Source: Lepidodermella squamata (taxonomy: Eukaryota > Gastrotricha). From it: a stretch of DNA of 64,000 nt. The first letter of the stretch is position 1. Each line of letters begins with the position of its first letter. Of this stretch, positions 33,560-45,853 are shown piece after piece. The notes under the pieces were generated by a model that saw only the letters and a program-made list of their open reading frames with translations, had not been told where the DNA came from and did not search any database. The stretch spans positions 2,046,001 through 2,110,000 of the forward strand of contig JBLDXI010000042.1 in the NCBI GenBank assembly GCA_047495785.1. Direction: 5' to 3'. The translations under genes were made by a program, and so were the position numbers.

Positions 33560-35354
33560 TTACAAAATTTTTGTAATTTTCAGGATTTTTTGCTTGCAAT
33601 AAGCTTTGAGTGTTACAATAATCCCATCCTACCCTGTGCCTGCCTAACTTCGTCTGCCAGCCCTTGGGTGGGGTCCATAGAATGTTTGCTTGACTATGTT
33701 ATCGTCATTCACTCAAGAATGTGTCCCAAGAAAAGTTGTCGGTTATGTTCTATTTGAGCTGAGGTTCCATAACTTCACAGATTTTTCTTATGTCTTCATT
33801 TCTGATTTTATCCATAATTGTGACGTTGGCTATAGCCCTGAGCCACCTGATCTGCACAACATCCAGCCTCAGTTGGTGAGCTGCGGTTGCATTCCAACTT
33901 TCAGATGCCTAGGGGAGTGTCGGAGTCATTAAAGGTCGCTTGACCTTCATTTTTGAAGGGATCCTGGCTTGCGCTTTATAATTTATGAATTTGTTTAATG
34001 CCCCGAAACAAGACCCGGCCTTTTGCATCTTCTCTTCTATTTCCGGAGTGCAAGTGCCGTCGGAGCTAATTATGCTTCCTAGATATTTAAAGGTGTTTAT
34101 TCTTTCTAGATTCTCCCCGTTTAATTTTACGGGGAATCGTCAGGATTTTCGGGCGGTTTGTCCGTTTCTTCGTTTTTAACCACCATATACTTGGTTTTTG
34201 GCGACGTTAATTTTCAGACCCAACTATGTACAATTTTCTTCAAAAATTTGTAATAAATTAGCTATCTCTTCTTTGCTAGTTCCTATTAGCGTTCCGTCGT
34301 CAGCGAATGCTAGAATATTTAACCGTTCTTTTCCTAGAGGAAAACCGCCATTTGCTTCTGCCACTTGTTCACATACCGTAAACCACAGTGTAAAGGCCGC
34401 ACCCGAATAATCGCCACAAAAACACCCCATTTTCAACAATTTGGCAATAATAAAGGCCGCGCGCGAATAATCGCCGCACTCAACAGCGATTAGCAGTCAA
34501 CCTCAATGAAACACCTGGGGCGACTCCGAGTAGACGGATTATCCGCACTTCTTAGCGAATGTGTAAACTCATCGCGCTAGCTGCAGAGCTTGATTACAGT
34601 GAAATCCGGCCTCTGGCGCACCTGTTACATCCATTAGTAGTGAATAAACTGCTAGTTCAGCGTGACGGCTGAAAATTCAAGAAAATAAAGGTCGCACTCA
34701 AATAATCGCCGCACCTTAATAATCGCCGCATTTTTCACCCATTTCTGAAAAATCAGGAAAATTAATCGCCGCGGCCTCTATACTGTAGTTTACGGTATAA
34801 GGTTGAAAGTTATAATGAATAAAAGCGGGGATAGTGGGCAACTTTGTCTGAGCCCCCGTCTTACGTAGAAAAAGGGTGATATTTGGTTTTCGATTTTTAC
34901 TGCTACCTTATTGCTGTGGTAGAAACTTTTTACTGCTTCTATCAGATCAGTCGGGATTTCGAATTTTTTCAGTGCGCTGCAGACTTTATCTCTCGACAGC
35001 TTGATTATGAATTTTCTTACCTTTACCTCTCCTTTTAGACCTTCGCCAGGAGCAGAATCTTCTTGACTTCACGCTCTCGCTGATTTCCTTATCACGTCCG
35101 TAATCATTCAAGTTAGTTTTTCTCGTTACTTCTTCAGCTATCTCTTCTTCCAGAATCTCGAATCTGTTTTTCAGTAGTAACCCATCGGGGGGTAGCAGCC
35201 CAATTGTTGTTGCTGGGGAAACGGGGGTGGGTAGAAATATTGCGGCATTTGTCGCCTCATTCTCAAAATCTCTTGTCTTGGTAGCCGTCCCATCCCGGGG
35301 CCAAAGCGTGGTGTTCTCAGCTGCTGCTCGCCTCTGTCTCGAGGACTTGGACAT
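33560..35354 (-). pseudogene. Decayed non-LTR retrotransposon (reverse transcriptase), MITE-interrupted
   Basis: Read on the minus strand. An ORF1-like charged segment lies at 35354-34986 (with LPPDGLLLKNRFEILEEEIA). Reverse-transcriptase pieces follow: LKKFEIPTDLIEAVKSFYHS and GLRQSCPLSPLLFI at about 34990-34810, then LNILAFADDGTLIGTSKEEI with the FADD catalytic motif at about 34330-34240. Then come VAKTKYMVV, FKYLGSIISSDGTCTPEIEE and RWLRAIANVTIMDKIRNEDI down to about 33760. The order is that of jockey/CR1-like elements. The endonuclease domain is missing, several frameshifts separate the pieces, and a 420-bp MITE sits inside the catalytic domain. Further 5' sequence (35590-35375 minus, 71 aa) may be part of the same element. 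Not functional. Confidence 0.85.
34376..34795. mobile_element. 420-bp MITE inserted at TA inside the reverse transcriptase
   Basis: Inverted repeats CCGTAAACCACAGTGTAAAG (left) and the complement of CCGTAAACTACAGTATAGAG (right), followed by GGCCGC blocks; flanked by TA (34374-34375 and 34796-34797). Removing the element and one TA rejoins the reverse-transcriptase frame as ITFNLICEQVAEANGGFP, which proves insertion. Internal GAATAATCGCCGC/GCGGCGATT motifs are shared with the MITE at 37710-38140. Confidence 0.92.
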
Positions 35355-35599
35355 TCTTGTTGAACTCTGTTGAACTAGCCATGACAGTTTGAACTCTGAC
35401 CCTTCTCGACTCGCTGTGTTGGTTTGAATACTTCTTTCTCCTTCTCTTCTTTTGCCGCCTCGTAGTTTGAATTTGGTTTGTTCTTTATCTCAAACTTGTC
35501 GATTGGTGACAGATATCTGCCAATTTCAACCTTCTCTTGATAGATGGATGCACCTTGAATTTCGAGACCCCGAATTCCTTCTCCCTCCATCTTGTTTTT

Positions 35600-37340
35600 C
35601 TTGAAAAATGCATATCATGGACTAGATGAGCCAATTTTTCTACTATTCAGCCACTAAATGCTATGCCAGCATGAGCGTTTGGCCATAATCTCACTGATAT
35701 CTCACTGATGACTATTTATTTTATCAGGTGCCCTTCTTACCAACCTGTTTGAACAAAATTAATCGTTTAGGGTGCATAATTTCATTTTGAATTGGACAAA
35801 TTTAAAACGGAAAATAAAAAAAGGAATGTTTTGTTGGTAGCTGAACCGTTGACCTAAATGATTTTATTTATTTATTTATTTAGAAGCTATTACACCCAAA
35901 GAGGGAAGCTTGACAAAGTATAAGGAAAACAACATATAACTGCAGGACAGGATCACATTTAGGACAGGAAAGGTGTTGTAGAAGAAACAAAATTATAGAA
36001 TTAGGATTAGAAATACACGTCAATGTGTATATAATATAATAATGATAGGTAAAAATCGCAACAGTAGTGTAATAAAACAAAACAGCAGCATTTCAGCAGT
36101 ATAAAAATAAAGTGTATTCAATCAGGTCCATCAGGTTCAGTATCAGGAATTAAAGCATATAAATCACAACAAAGTGTATCAAAATTAAATCAGAACAAAA
36201 ATGATGATCACTGTGATAATTTAGCGGCATTCATTCCGTAGTAGTACTGGTAAACTACCTCGCGACAATTGATTATGACGAACAGCTCCAGTCTAATCGA
36301 TTGCGCCACTGCGCTAAAACGTTGCTTTGCGGAGTCGCTTATAAAAATAGATCGCGTGCTCTTCAAAAACAACCTTTCAATAGCGCCGAATGTGACCAGT
36401 CTCGTGGCTTATTGGGTTAGCTCGCGACTGGTTGCACAGAGGTCCTGAGTTCGAAACAGAATTTTCTCAAAACAGAAAGTTTACTGCCGCAAGCCTCGGT
36501 TCACGTGGACAGCACGCGGACAGCACGCAGACAAAAAGAGGGGTTAGTCATGATTGGTCAGAGGGGTGCCTGATAAAATCTGTCTTTTGGTTCCTTCTCC
36601 ATTCGCAGATATTTCGATATCCTTCTTAAATTTTGTTACATGAAAAGCGATCACATATTTTTCTGTTTCGATCACAGCTTTATCAACTTATGATAAACAT
36701 GAGCCGTTTAGCTGTTGCACTAAACCGAACCAGAATCATACGCGAAGCTCGCGGAATCGCTTGAAGTATTTCGCAGTAATTCGAGTAATGCTTGATATGC
36801 AACTCGATTGGCTCGATCCGTATAACTATAACTTGACCCACCATTCAAGTTTGGGCGTTTGGGATGGGGATTGGGATAGCATTTCACGATTTTCGCGCTA
36901 ACTTCCTATTGAAATACTACGTCAAGAGCAAAATGCCACGGAATAATAGTTACATAAGAAAACAATAATGCGCAGAAGTATAATTTACAAAGCGCATCCA
37001 CTTGGTCATTTTGGCTGGAATCTTATCTGTAATTAGGGCTATCAGGAATGCTTACGGCACTTCAAACCGATCTAGGCGAGAATGCAGAATAATTCTCAGA
37101 GTTTCAGAGTAAGTGAAGGCAAAAAATGGCGCGTACGGGTAGTTACGGGTAGATCTCTGAAGCAACTGGAGCGATTTGTTCTGCTTGGCAAGGCTAAATC
37201 AAAGCGCAGCTTTTTAGAGACAAACCTGATCTGCTCTGGGGTTTAAAATGTAACACTTAAAGAGCTTAATTAGTCTCCAATAGATGTAGACATTCTTCGT
37301 TTTGAGAGGGAAGAAAACAGCTAAACCAAACATCGCCTCA
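35600..37340. other. Gene-free stretch with simple repeat and pol III B-box-like site
   Basis: (TTTA)n at about 35862-35880, followed by GAAGCTATTACACCCAAAGA, resembles a retroelement tail. A TATAAAAA at about 36339 precedes a sequence at 36400-36465 with GGTTAGCTCGCGA and GGTCCTGAGTTCGAAAC. These match tRNA A- and B-box spacing loosely, but no cloverleaf closes, so a tRNA-derived SINE remnant is the best guess. Confidence 0.4.
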
Positions 37341-37357
37341 CTACTCCGTAGTTGTGA

Positions 37358-37524
37358 GCGTCGTTGAATAACTCGGATTCGCTTGTTCTTGCCAGTTACA
37401 GACAGTTGATGGGTGACAAGTTCCCCTCTTCATTCACATAAAAACGCTCCAATTACCTTTCACTTGTCACTATTCATCTTGTAACTGACGTATACAAGCC
37501 CAAATCCGAGTTATTCAACGACGC
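37358..37524. mobile_element. About 170-bp inverted-repeat element
   Basis: Outer 22 bp of the arms are perfect complements (GCGTCGTTGAATAACTCGGA+TT at 37358-37379 and 37503-37524). They continue with weaker pairing (CAGTTACA, GTGACAAGT) to about 37422/37460. A palindromic MITE-like structure with no coding content. Confidence 0.75.
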
Positions 37525-37709
37525 TTACGCTCCCATTTCTGTGGCTTGTTAATTTAGTAATCGTTAGTTACATGTTACATGGTCAGCTAGATACCCAATG
37601 GAGTATCGCCATCATCTTTTCTTGAAAATTGTTACTTCAGTTAAAAGTGATACACTTTCAGAAAACTTTAAATATCGCTTGTTTCCTAATCGCGACACTT
37701 CAAAGATTA

Positions 37710-38140
37710 CTGTATTTACTTGAATAAAGGCCGCGGCGATTATTTTCCTAATTTTTAAGAAAAGGTAAAAAAACGCGGCGATTAATCGAGTGCGGTCTTT
37801 AATCGCGTGCGGCCTTTATTTTCCTCTCTTAGCCAAAAAAAAAACGATTTTTTTTCAAATGTAACTTGTCTATTTCATTATTGTCGCTCAATTTCGATTT
37901 CATCTTCTTCGTTAGGATCGGTTTCGGCGTCATTTTTCGCATTTTCGGCGTCATTCGGAAAAAATATTTGAAAATTGAAAATAATAATTAAACATTTTCA
38001 CCTCTCGCGATGATGCTGTGCCGCGCATGTTAGAGCTGCGCTGATTAATCGCGTGCGGCCTTTATTTCGATTGTTTTTTTTTTAAATAACACAATTTTGC
38101 GGCGATTATTCGCGTGCGGCCTTTATTCAAGTAAATACGG
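37710..38140. mobile_element. 431-bp MITE with TA duplication
   Basis: Inverted repeats CCGTATTTACTTGAATAAAG+GCCGC (left copy begins CTGTATTT); flanked by TA (37708-37709 and 38141-38142). The interior repeats GCGTGCGGCCTTTATT and GCGGCGATTA several times in both orientations, as in 34376-34795. Non-coding. Confidence 0.88.
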
Positions 38141-38142
38141 TA

Positions 38143-39186
38143 TTCGCTAACTCCCAGGGACGAGATCTACTTTCAACAAAATTAAGTGTTCATAAATATC
38201 ATTTATAATTTTTCGTAGAAATCAGATTAACTTTCTATTGCGAATGGGTCATTCCTAAAATAGTTGGTAATGATTCATTAACATCTTATCGCAATATCTC
38301 CGAAGCTTTTGAAGTAGAAATAAGGCATCATTCATCCTATTAGCTGTTGTATTAAATTTTAAATTCTGCATTGTTGATAGGTTTATTTTACTTCAACGTG
38401 TACTCGAAGTCTCTCCTTCAGATATAGCTGATTGGATTTTGGAAATTGGTCGGGAATCGAAACTGGAAAATTGGCGAAATTCCGGTAAAAGGTCGTTACT
38501 CTACTATTGCTGAGTGCTGGCTATTTCGATATATTCAGCCTGTTGTCGACATTTTTGTTGAAACAAAGTTTGATGAATTATTCTCATGGTATCATTTCAT
38601 TTGTTCATTTTCGAGTATTTCGCTGCGTTGAAAATAAAGATGCAGAGCAACGGGTCACGGCAGCTCGTTTTTGCTACCAGTAAAATCTTAAATCGAAGAA
38701 TTATTCCAGAATAGCAGGAAAAAACTTTGAAAAGTCATAGAAAGGATAAGCCAAGAAGCAGAATTTCTCTATTCTCTTCAAGAGTCCAAGAGCGCAAGAT
38801 AGCAATCCCAGCTAATGGCAATTTTATAGCCCTTGAACCGAAGATAGTAATTTTGGATGCAACCGCTCCGCAGTTGTAAACAACCGCAATTTAGCAGTAT
38901 AATGATATATAGAAATATACGCTAGCACTGGCGGTCCCTTACGCCGCAACACGAACGATTTGCGGTATCATGTACGCGCCTGGCTACAAGTACAGCCCTT
39001 TAAATGGAAAAGTCACATTTAGAATATCACTTAAAGAGTCATTTTTGAATTGTGCATGTTTATTTAGAGTGTATTTAGCCATAGATTTTGTAAATGAAAA
39101 TTCAAATGAAAACATAACCGAAGCCTTAAAAAATCCGTGAACAATCCTTAAAGAAAAACTAGATTTATGACAAATTAAACGGTTCA
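38143..39186. other. Gene-free stretch 3' of the potassium channel
   Basis: No gene seen. At 38938-38957, CTTACGCCGCAACACGAACG is a diverged copy of the terminus of the 5.3-kb transposon; no partner was found in the window. Confidence 0.5.
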
Positions 39187-42100
39187 TCAAGCCATAGGTG
39201 CGACTACTCGAGACGTAACAGGCCTCGAGGATTTCCGACCCGTGCCCGTCCGGGTTCGAAAAGCCGACGAAGCAGCCGATGCTCGGGCGCTTTTCGTTCG
39301 CGCAGAGCTCTTCGCCCGAGCCGACTTGGCACGCTCCTCTCCTTCGCCCTCGTCATCAGCAGCCTCTTCCAAATCTTTAGTCTCATCAACGTTCTTAATC
39401 TCAGCCTCACGCGCTGCTTGCTCGGCTTCTTTTTCTTCTTCATGCGCCTCCTTCATTTGCTGCGTTTTCTCCTTGTCTTGCTTGAACTTTTCTGACAGCC
39501 ATTTGATCTTCTCTGCAACCTCGTCTTGCATCATTTGAAGGCACATAGAGACAAGGGCCATCCCAAATACGAGAAATATCCCTGTTGTCATTAAATAAAA
39601 AGATTGTTCAGTAATTTCTAATCAAGTCTCTATTTGTTGAAACTAATATTTGGTGACGAAACTTACATGTGACACACATTTTCCCCTGGCTTTTGACGCT
39701 AGTAGCATCGGTAAAATCAGGCACCAAGTCGCCAAACCCAATCGTAGCAAGGGATACGAAGGAATAGTATGCTGCCTCGAGGAAGGTCCAGTTCTCGTAA
39801 TTCGAGAATATAACAGCCCCCATCAGCAAACTGAGGGCAATGACAACCAGTGAGACAGTCAAAGGAATATTGACTTGAGCCTCATCTTCAAGCTCAGAGT
39901 CGGAATCTTCGGCCAACACACTAGGCCCATCGCCGACTGGCTTGCCCTCTGCATTGACTCGCCACATGATAGCTGGCGGCTTGATGCGGACACGCGCCTT
40001 GCGATGACGCACGCAGCACCCGCAACAGCAAACGATATTGTATAGCCACTTGAACATGCTGGCGAGAACGTTGCCGACTGAAGCTAGGGCCATGACCATG
40101 ATGGGAAGGCCGACAATCGCATAAAACATTACCTAGTTCGAAATCATCGGAAAAGTCCGGTTTATTAAATGTTTCAAAGACTTTTTTCTTAGAAAATATA
40201 CCTAGTGGAGTTAAATCTGTTTTTCAGGCAATTTTGCAGTTTTGGAAATTTAATCCACCTCTAGCTCGTTCAATTTAGGGTTTCCTAATTAAATTTTTCC
40301 AAATATTGAGGAAATCCCAGTCGAACGCGGGTCACATTTCGAAACGAAGAAGTTATATAAATGTCATATGCCAGTCACATGATAACTTTTTTGTTATACC
40401 ATTTTCATATAACATGTCGTATGCCGGCCAAGTGACAACTTTTTCGTAATACCATGTTCATATTACCTTCATGTCACAGTTATTTGCAGCATACTTTTGA
40501 TATGATTTTCGTACTATAAGTGAGCATGACATTGGTTACGCGCAGGAATATGATTTTTATTCATCACAGTCAAAACCCTGTAGGCCTAGGTTAGGGACAT
40601 TTAGGTATACAGTGAAAATCAAAAGTTACGCACGGTCAGGAATTTGTTGAATTGCAATTCAACGAATTCCTGACCTAGAAATCCTGTCTTAGATAGTTAT
40701 ATATAGGATTGACTGCTTACTCACGAGAAAAGGGTGCTACGCCACCAGCCCAGGCCTAGGCCGGGTATCGGGTATTTCAGGACTCCGAAAGCCCTCTGAT
40801 AGGTCTAGTGGGAGTTTGGTCGAAGTGAAGCAGACCTAGCTGGGCCTTAGGTATCCAGGCCTGAAAACACCAGACCGGAAATAGGCCTGTTATTTTATGA
40901 GGCATTTTGTTCAATTGTCTTCCATTAGGCCTATCAATACTATCATGAACCTAGGTTACCATTCCCGGGAAAATTCCACGCCTATGATGGCCGGTGTAGC
41001 CAGACCCTAGCAAAATTTCTCGACAATCTGCGTACTTGAAATGAGTTTCTAATGCATAAAACTTAGAATTCCGGTATTGATCCGTTGAGATGAAAATGTT
41101 GGCTTTTCAGGCTATACCAATAGGCTATCCCTCGTTTGGCTCATTTGACTATATGTCCTACTTGGAAACCGGTTTCACCATTAGAATCCCCACGTAAAAC
41201 TACAGTCGGAAACATTTTCAAAATAAAAAAATAAAAATAAAAATATAGCTTACAAAATGACCGATATCATGACCAAAAATTGTTGAACAACTTTTGCGCG
41301 ACTCTCAATTACTAGTAAAATGTAGTTCGAATTTTCTGCCAACTTACAACAATTCGTCCCTCCACTGTCCTAGGTGCGATTTGGCCGTATCCTATGGTCG
41401 ACACGACGGTAAGGCAGAAGAAAAAAGCGCCCATCCAGTTCCACAGCGGTATCATCGTGTCGCAGTCACGCGTGTCCCAATTCGAGTCTTGAAATTTCAC
41501 GCGCAATTCGTCCATCGTCTTTGAATACTCCTGACTGCGCTCGTCATCGGACAGTTGAAGATTCGACGATAGGAAATCAACCTTCTTCACAGCAGCTTCC
41601 AAAGCAGTTCGGTAAACGTCTCGTCTCTGCAAAAAGGCAATACACACAGTTATCACAGTTTTGATACTCGCGATTTGATCAAAACTTGAATGAAGCTAAA
41701 ATCACTTCAATCAGAGCTTCCCGTAGAAAACAAGGAGATCAAACCGAGATCAAACAAGGATTACTCAGTTCAGAAGTTGATCTCAGACCGCTGATGTTTT
41801 CCAATAAATTGCATGCGATCGAAAATAATTTGATCAAACTTTGATTTGTTTCCGTTATTCCGAAGTTGAATATGAAAGCCGATAATAGGACTTACTGATT
41901 TGCATTCGGCAATTTCGTTGGGCGCCTCAATTTGGTTGAAAATGAAACCTCCAAGGGCGCAATACAACGCAACGGCTATGATGAGGGCTGCATTTGTGCC
42001 GACGAGCTTGAGAACACTCAACGCCTCCTCCTTGCACTTCCGTCGCTTTGTCTCATCGTCATCGCTCGCGTCGTCGATTTCAACGGCCGGCAGAATTTGC

Positions 42101-42198
42101 TCAGCTGCGACGGCTGGCATGGCCGAATCGAGCGCCGACTTGGCCAGCTCCTTCTTGCTGTCATCTACTGGCTGTATCTCAGGCTCACCCGCCGTCAT
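39187..42198 (-). CDS. Two-pore-domain (K2P) potassium channel, TWK type
   Basis: Exons 42198-41896, 41626-41348, 40132-39667 and 39581-39187 (donors all GTAAGT; phases 0, 0 and 1), 480 aa. K2P subunits dimerise in the plasma membrane to pass background K+ current. Seen: an acidic cytoplasmic N-terminus; M1 (LIIAVALYCALGGFIFNQIE); an extracellular cap with a helix of charged heptads; pore 1 with STIGYGQIAP; M2 (MFYAIVGLPIMVMALASVGN); a Cys-rich KWLYNIVCCCGCCVRHRKA linker; M3 (LTVSLVVIALSLLMGAVIFS); pore 2 with ATIGFGDLVPDF; M4 (WIFLVFGMALVSMCLQMM). The C-terminus has a long Glu/Lys coiled coil and then an Arg/Ser/Ala-rich tail. Both filters are canonical (GYG, GFG). Intron 2 (1.2 kb) is unusually long here and holds repeats and a 42-bp palindrome. 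No truncation. Confidence 0.95.
40634..40675. repeat. 42-bp near-perfect palindrome in K2P intron 2
   Basis: GGTCAGGAATTTGTTGAATT and its complement meet without a spacer at a GC centre; one mismatched pair. Just upstream (about 40365-40470) two diverged tandem copies of a segment with CATATGCCAGTCA/CGTATGCCGGCCA occur. Confidence 0.85.
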
Positions 42199-42199
42199 C

Positions 42200-43880
42200 T
42201 TGTTATTTCATCTTTAAACATAGTCGAATAAAATACTGCACAAAGAAATGTTTTTTTTTATGTATTAAGGCGCCGTGAAACAAAAGGCGCATCGATTGGC
42301 GGGTCTTACAGCTGCGGCGTTTGTTTGGCGTTGCTTGGGATCGAGTGCGAAAAAACGTTCGCTTAATCGATAAACATAGGCGAGATGTTTTCGCGAATCC
42401 CTTTATCGATGCCTAAATTGAGACGTGATAGGGAAGAAATGCGTGCATGGTTTGTTTTGAACATGTTGTTGGTAATAAAGTCAGCAAAATAACAGAGAAA
42501 GGAAGCCACTATTTCCAGCTTCATTTGAAATATACGTAGAAGAATTTTGAAATGTAATAACTAAGTTAATTTATACTCTAAGTTGTAATAAGTACGCAAA
42601 CCTTAAGGCTCAAAGTGCTAAATTATTATTTGTGTTACAAAATGGCAACCTAGCAACTAGCAGCGCTTTGCGTGAAGGTTTCAGATCCGCGTCCATCGCA
42701 GGTTAGGGCTAAAGTTCCGAAAAACAACTTGAAGTCTTGATCATTTCCTCAACTTTCAATCAAAGGGATTCATTTCTCAGCATTTATTGTCTTGAAAGTG
42801 TTTCAACCCGTGAAATCCTGCTCCATTATTCCAATGTTATTTTGCTTGAAATCAATGATCATCAGCTGTTGTTCCAGAGAGATGATAGACTGCTCACTCG
42901 ACATCAATAACATGCATCTACAACGCTATAGGAGCCATATATCAGAGGATCAATTCATTGGCCTCGAGTGCAATACCATGTATTACAATTTTAAAGCGAT
43001 CGATAACATAAATCGCTGGTGCCAGCGTTTCGATTGCTGGCTCCAGTGTTGGGCTTCGGGTCAGCTAGACTGAGAAACACCCGATTTTATATTACAACAT
43101 ATTCCCAGGTAGCATTTTAGAAAAGGTCGATAAGCGACCGAGAATTAACCGAAAATGTGTGTCCTGCGACGGTGCGACGCGACGAGGACTATATAACAGC
43201 CATTCGCAACGCATTTCAAACTTGACGCGACGCGTTCTGTCGTCACTGTATTCACATTTCGCATCCAGATCAGAACCGGACAGGCAACTCTCTGAGGTCG
43301 CAAAACAATGATCCGACACTACACTCGCTGTCGTAAAGCTATTCACAAGGAAGCTCACAACAGAAACGACACAGAAACGGCAAGTCACTGTTTTCACATT
43401 TCGTATCCAGACCAGGATTCGACAGCCATTTTTCAAACAAAACCTGGCGGCTGGCGATGTTATGGCTGACTATATTTATCATAGCTATCTTTCGATAGTT
43501 CCGGCCACAAGACAACGAACGAACATTCCAGAGAGCGAAGTAGGCCAGCCGACCTGATAAGGATAAGGAAAATCGATACAAGGTTCCCCTGAGTGATATT
43601 TAACTTACCGCTGTCACCGTCATGAACTTATAACTTACAGGTACTTAGAAGTTTGCCTTAACTTTGTCTCTTAGTGCCGTGAGGCGTAACTCTTGAGCCT
43701 ACCGTGAAGAAGCTTCCATTGCCTTGGTTCAGCTTCAGTCCTCGCCTGCCCGTGCCCGGAACTCTGAAATCTAAGTAAGCACCGCACTCGGGCCGCCGGA
43801 CCTACTCTCATGCTCATACTCTTTATTTACACAAATTGCCTTTCCACATTTAGCATTAGGTATCAGACATCATCACAAGG
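42200..43880. other. Gene-free stretch 5' of the K2P gene
   Basis: Probable promoter side of the channel gene, without a recognisable box. 43245-43290 and 43380-43425 are diverged duplicates (GTCACTGTATTCACATTTCG versus GTCACTGTTTTCACATTTCG, then ATCCAGA). They resemble repeat sequence at about 29290-29320. Minus ORFs 43092-43581 lie in these repeats. Confidence 0.4.
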
Positions 43881-43889
43881 CTTATGTGT

Positions 43890-44130
43890 CAACTATTCCG
43901 TTGTTAGAGCGTATGAGTCAGCAATCGTTTATTCCGATTCCGAATCTGATGAAAATGGATCGCCTCCCAAGAGAAGACCGATCGTTTCTGCTGTACCTAG
44001 GCCGAAATCCGTTGCTGTTAACCGGCAACTTGACTCATCTAGTTCCTCGGCGTCTACTTGTTCATCAGAGGTGTTCGTTGAACCCAAAAGTGAAATACCG
44101 ACTCTTAATCTAAAACTCTTAATTGAGCTA
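43890..44130 (+). CDS. Possible exon: acidic Ser-rich nuclear-protein-like segment
   Basis: The open frame within 43810-44208 contains YSDSESDENGSPPKRRPIVS, then PRPKSVAVNRQLDSSSSSAS and EVFVEPKSEIPTLN. Casein-kinase-like acidic Ser clusters next to a PPKRRP basic patch look like a real low-complexity coding segment, perhaps with a nuclear localisation signal. TTGTTAG just before may be an acceptor. No continuation exon could be identified on either side, and the frame beyond LKL is AT-rich and unconvincing. It may be a fragment. Confidence 0.3.
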
Positions 44131-44214
44131 TCTTACAACAATTTTCCATGCAATTACTGGAAAATTCCCAAAAAATCGGACGGGGATAAAAGTTGTATAT
44201 TTCGATAGCTTAGT

Positions 44215-45830
44215 CCATCCAGATAAAGAAAATATTTTCTGATCAAATTTTAACAATTTTTTCGCCCCGACATAATCGACAAATTTCGATCTTCGCAATT
44301 TTGTGACTTACTTTGCGAATATCTAGATGGCCTTGCAAAGGTCCTAGGAAGTCGAGCCTGGTCTCGTTTAAAAGAGCGGAAAAAGTTGTTTCAGGGCACA
44401 AGTTACCAATAAATTACAAAAGTGACGTTTTTCAAAAAATCGATTCAAAAATGGGTCGATTTTACATGCATTTAGCTAGGCGCACATGGCTCAAATAAAA
44501 CGCCAAAAATGCGGCTTTGCACATGGTGACCTTTGCACCTTAAAATTTTGACACTATGGCAGGATCGTAAGCTTCCGATCTTTATTATTATCTATGGCTG
44601 AGATAATAATACTTGATCCACACTGATAGGCGCGAGTTTTTCGAGTAGAGAAAGTCGCCAGGTCGTTACTTCTCTTCCAGTAAATACAGAAAAGTGAAAG
44701 TTATCGTAATGGCAATGCCAAAATACTTTAGCTGGACAGCTAACTTCGTCATGGCAAATTTCCCAAGCTTTATGCGCTGTATACGATTCCACGAAGTTAC
44801 TAGTCTTCAGCATTGACTTCCATTGTTTTGAAGAGAAGTAACTTCAAGAAAATAGGAAAATATTTTTTTAACATCAAATTTACTTTTTTCAACATCAAAT
44901 TACTTTTTCTATCGTCAAACTCTTTTTTCGACGGCAAATTTCAGAAATTACTATTTCATTGGGAAAAATATACTTTCATGATGAAGTTGTGGATTTTAAG
45001 TGTTATGTATAACCTCGGGTGATAATAGCGGGGTCCACACTCGTGCCAGACCAACGGAAAAGGGTGATCATAATATTAGCAATTGATTTTTTGCGCGCGA
45101 TTTTTTTGCGCTTGCAGAAGACACGTGCTGCGCGAGAAAAGTCGCCTTAAATGTCTGAATTTTTAAGGCGAACAAGTGCTACCGATGCGGTACTCTTCGT
45201 TGGGATGATACATGCCCAGGGTGTGAGTTGAAAATCTCTCTCGACATTGGCAATGCCCGCCCTAAAGACAGGGATCACATGCGGTTATTCAGTGTAGCGC
45301 AACGGCGTAAAACGTTCCGGCGGCTTAACTTTGGAGGGCCCCGACTAATTTCACTCATTTGAGTCATTGTCTTCGCAAAAATAAGAAACAGAAAATTATC
45401 CGGACAAATATTTAAAAATTCAGTTATTTTTGGCGAAAAATCAAATATTTGTCCTTAACTTTGCAAAATTACGGCTAACTCAATTTTCCATAATTTTATG
45501 AACGGGTTCGACAGCTATAAACTACATTCTTCGTCCAAATTTTCTGTTATCCGCGGCACGCCGACAATGAGCGACGCAGAAACCCGCACACGCGCGATGT
45601 TTGACTACTTCATGCACGAATTTCTGGGACATCCAGCTCATCGTTAGGCCCAATTGCGCAAACGACTGCACTCGCTTTTTCTTGAATTCTCGGAAATGAC
45701 TGATTAGGTTTTTTCGTGATTTCGTGACATTTTTCTGATTAACAAGCTGTTGTTACTCCTGTTGTAGCGATTAATAAATCGGTTTTTCTAATTTTTTCTT
45801 TTTATGTAGACGATTGACAATTTATTTAAT
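44215..45830. other. Gene-free stretch, possible left end of a Harbinger element
   Basis: No gene is seen apart from a 26-codon ORF at about 45567-45647. GGGGTCCACACTCG near 45030-45043 weakly matches the complement of CGAGTCTGTGAACCCACC near 47164-47181. These could be decayed termini around the broken HARBI-like gene. Confidence 0.35.
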
Positions 45831-45853
45831 TATGATGGACGACGATACAGCTA

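Noticed and set aside
36395-36470. tRNA gene
   Set aside because: B-box-like GGTCCTGAGTTCGAAAC is present but acceptor, D and anticodon stems do not close; at most a SINE remnant.
39242-39538. Plus-strand Ala/Ser-rich ORF
   Set aside because: Antisense of the charged C-terminal tail of the K2P channel.
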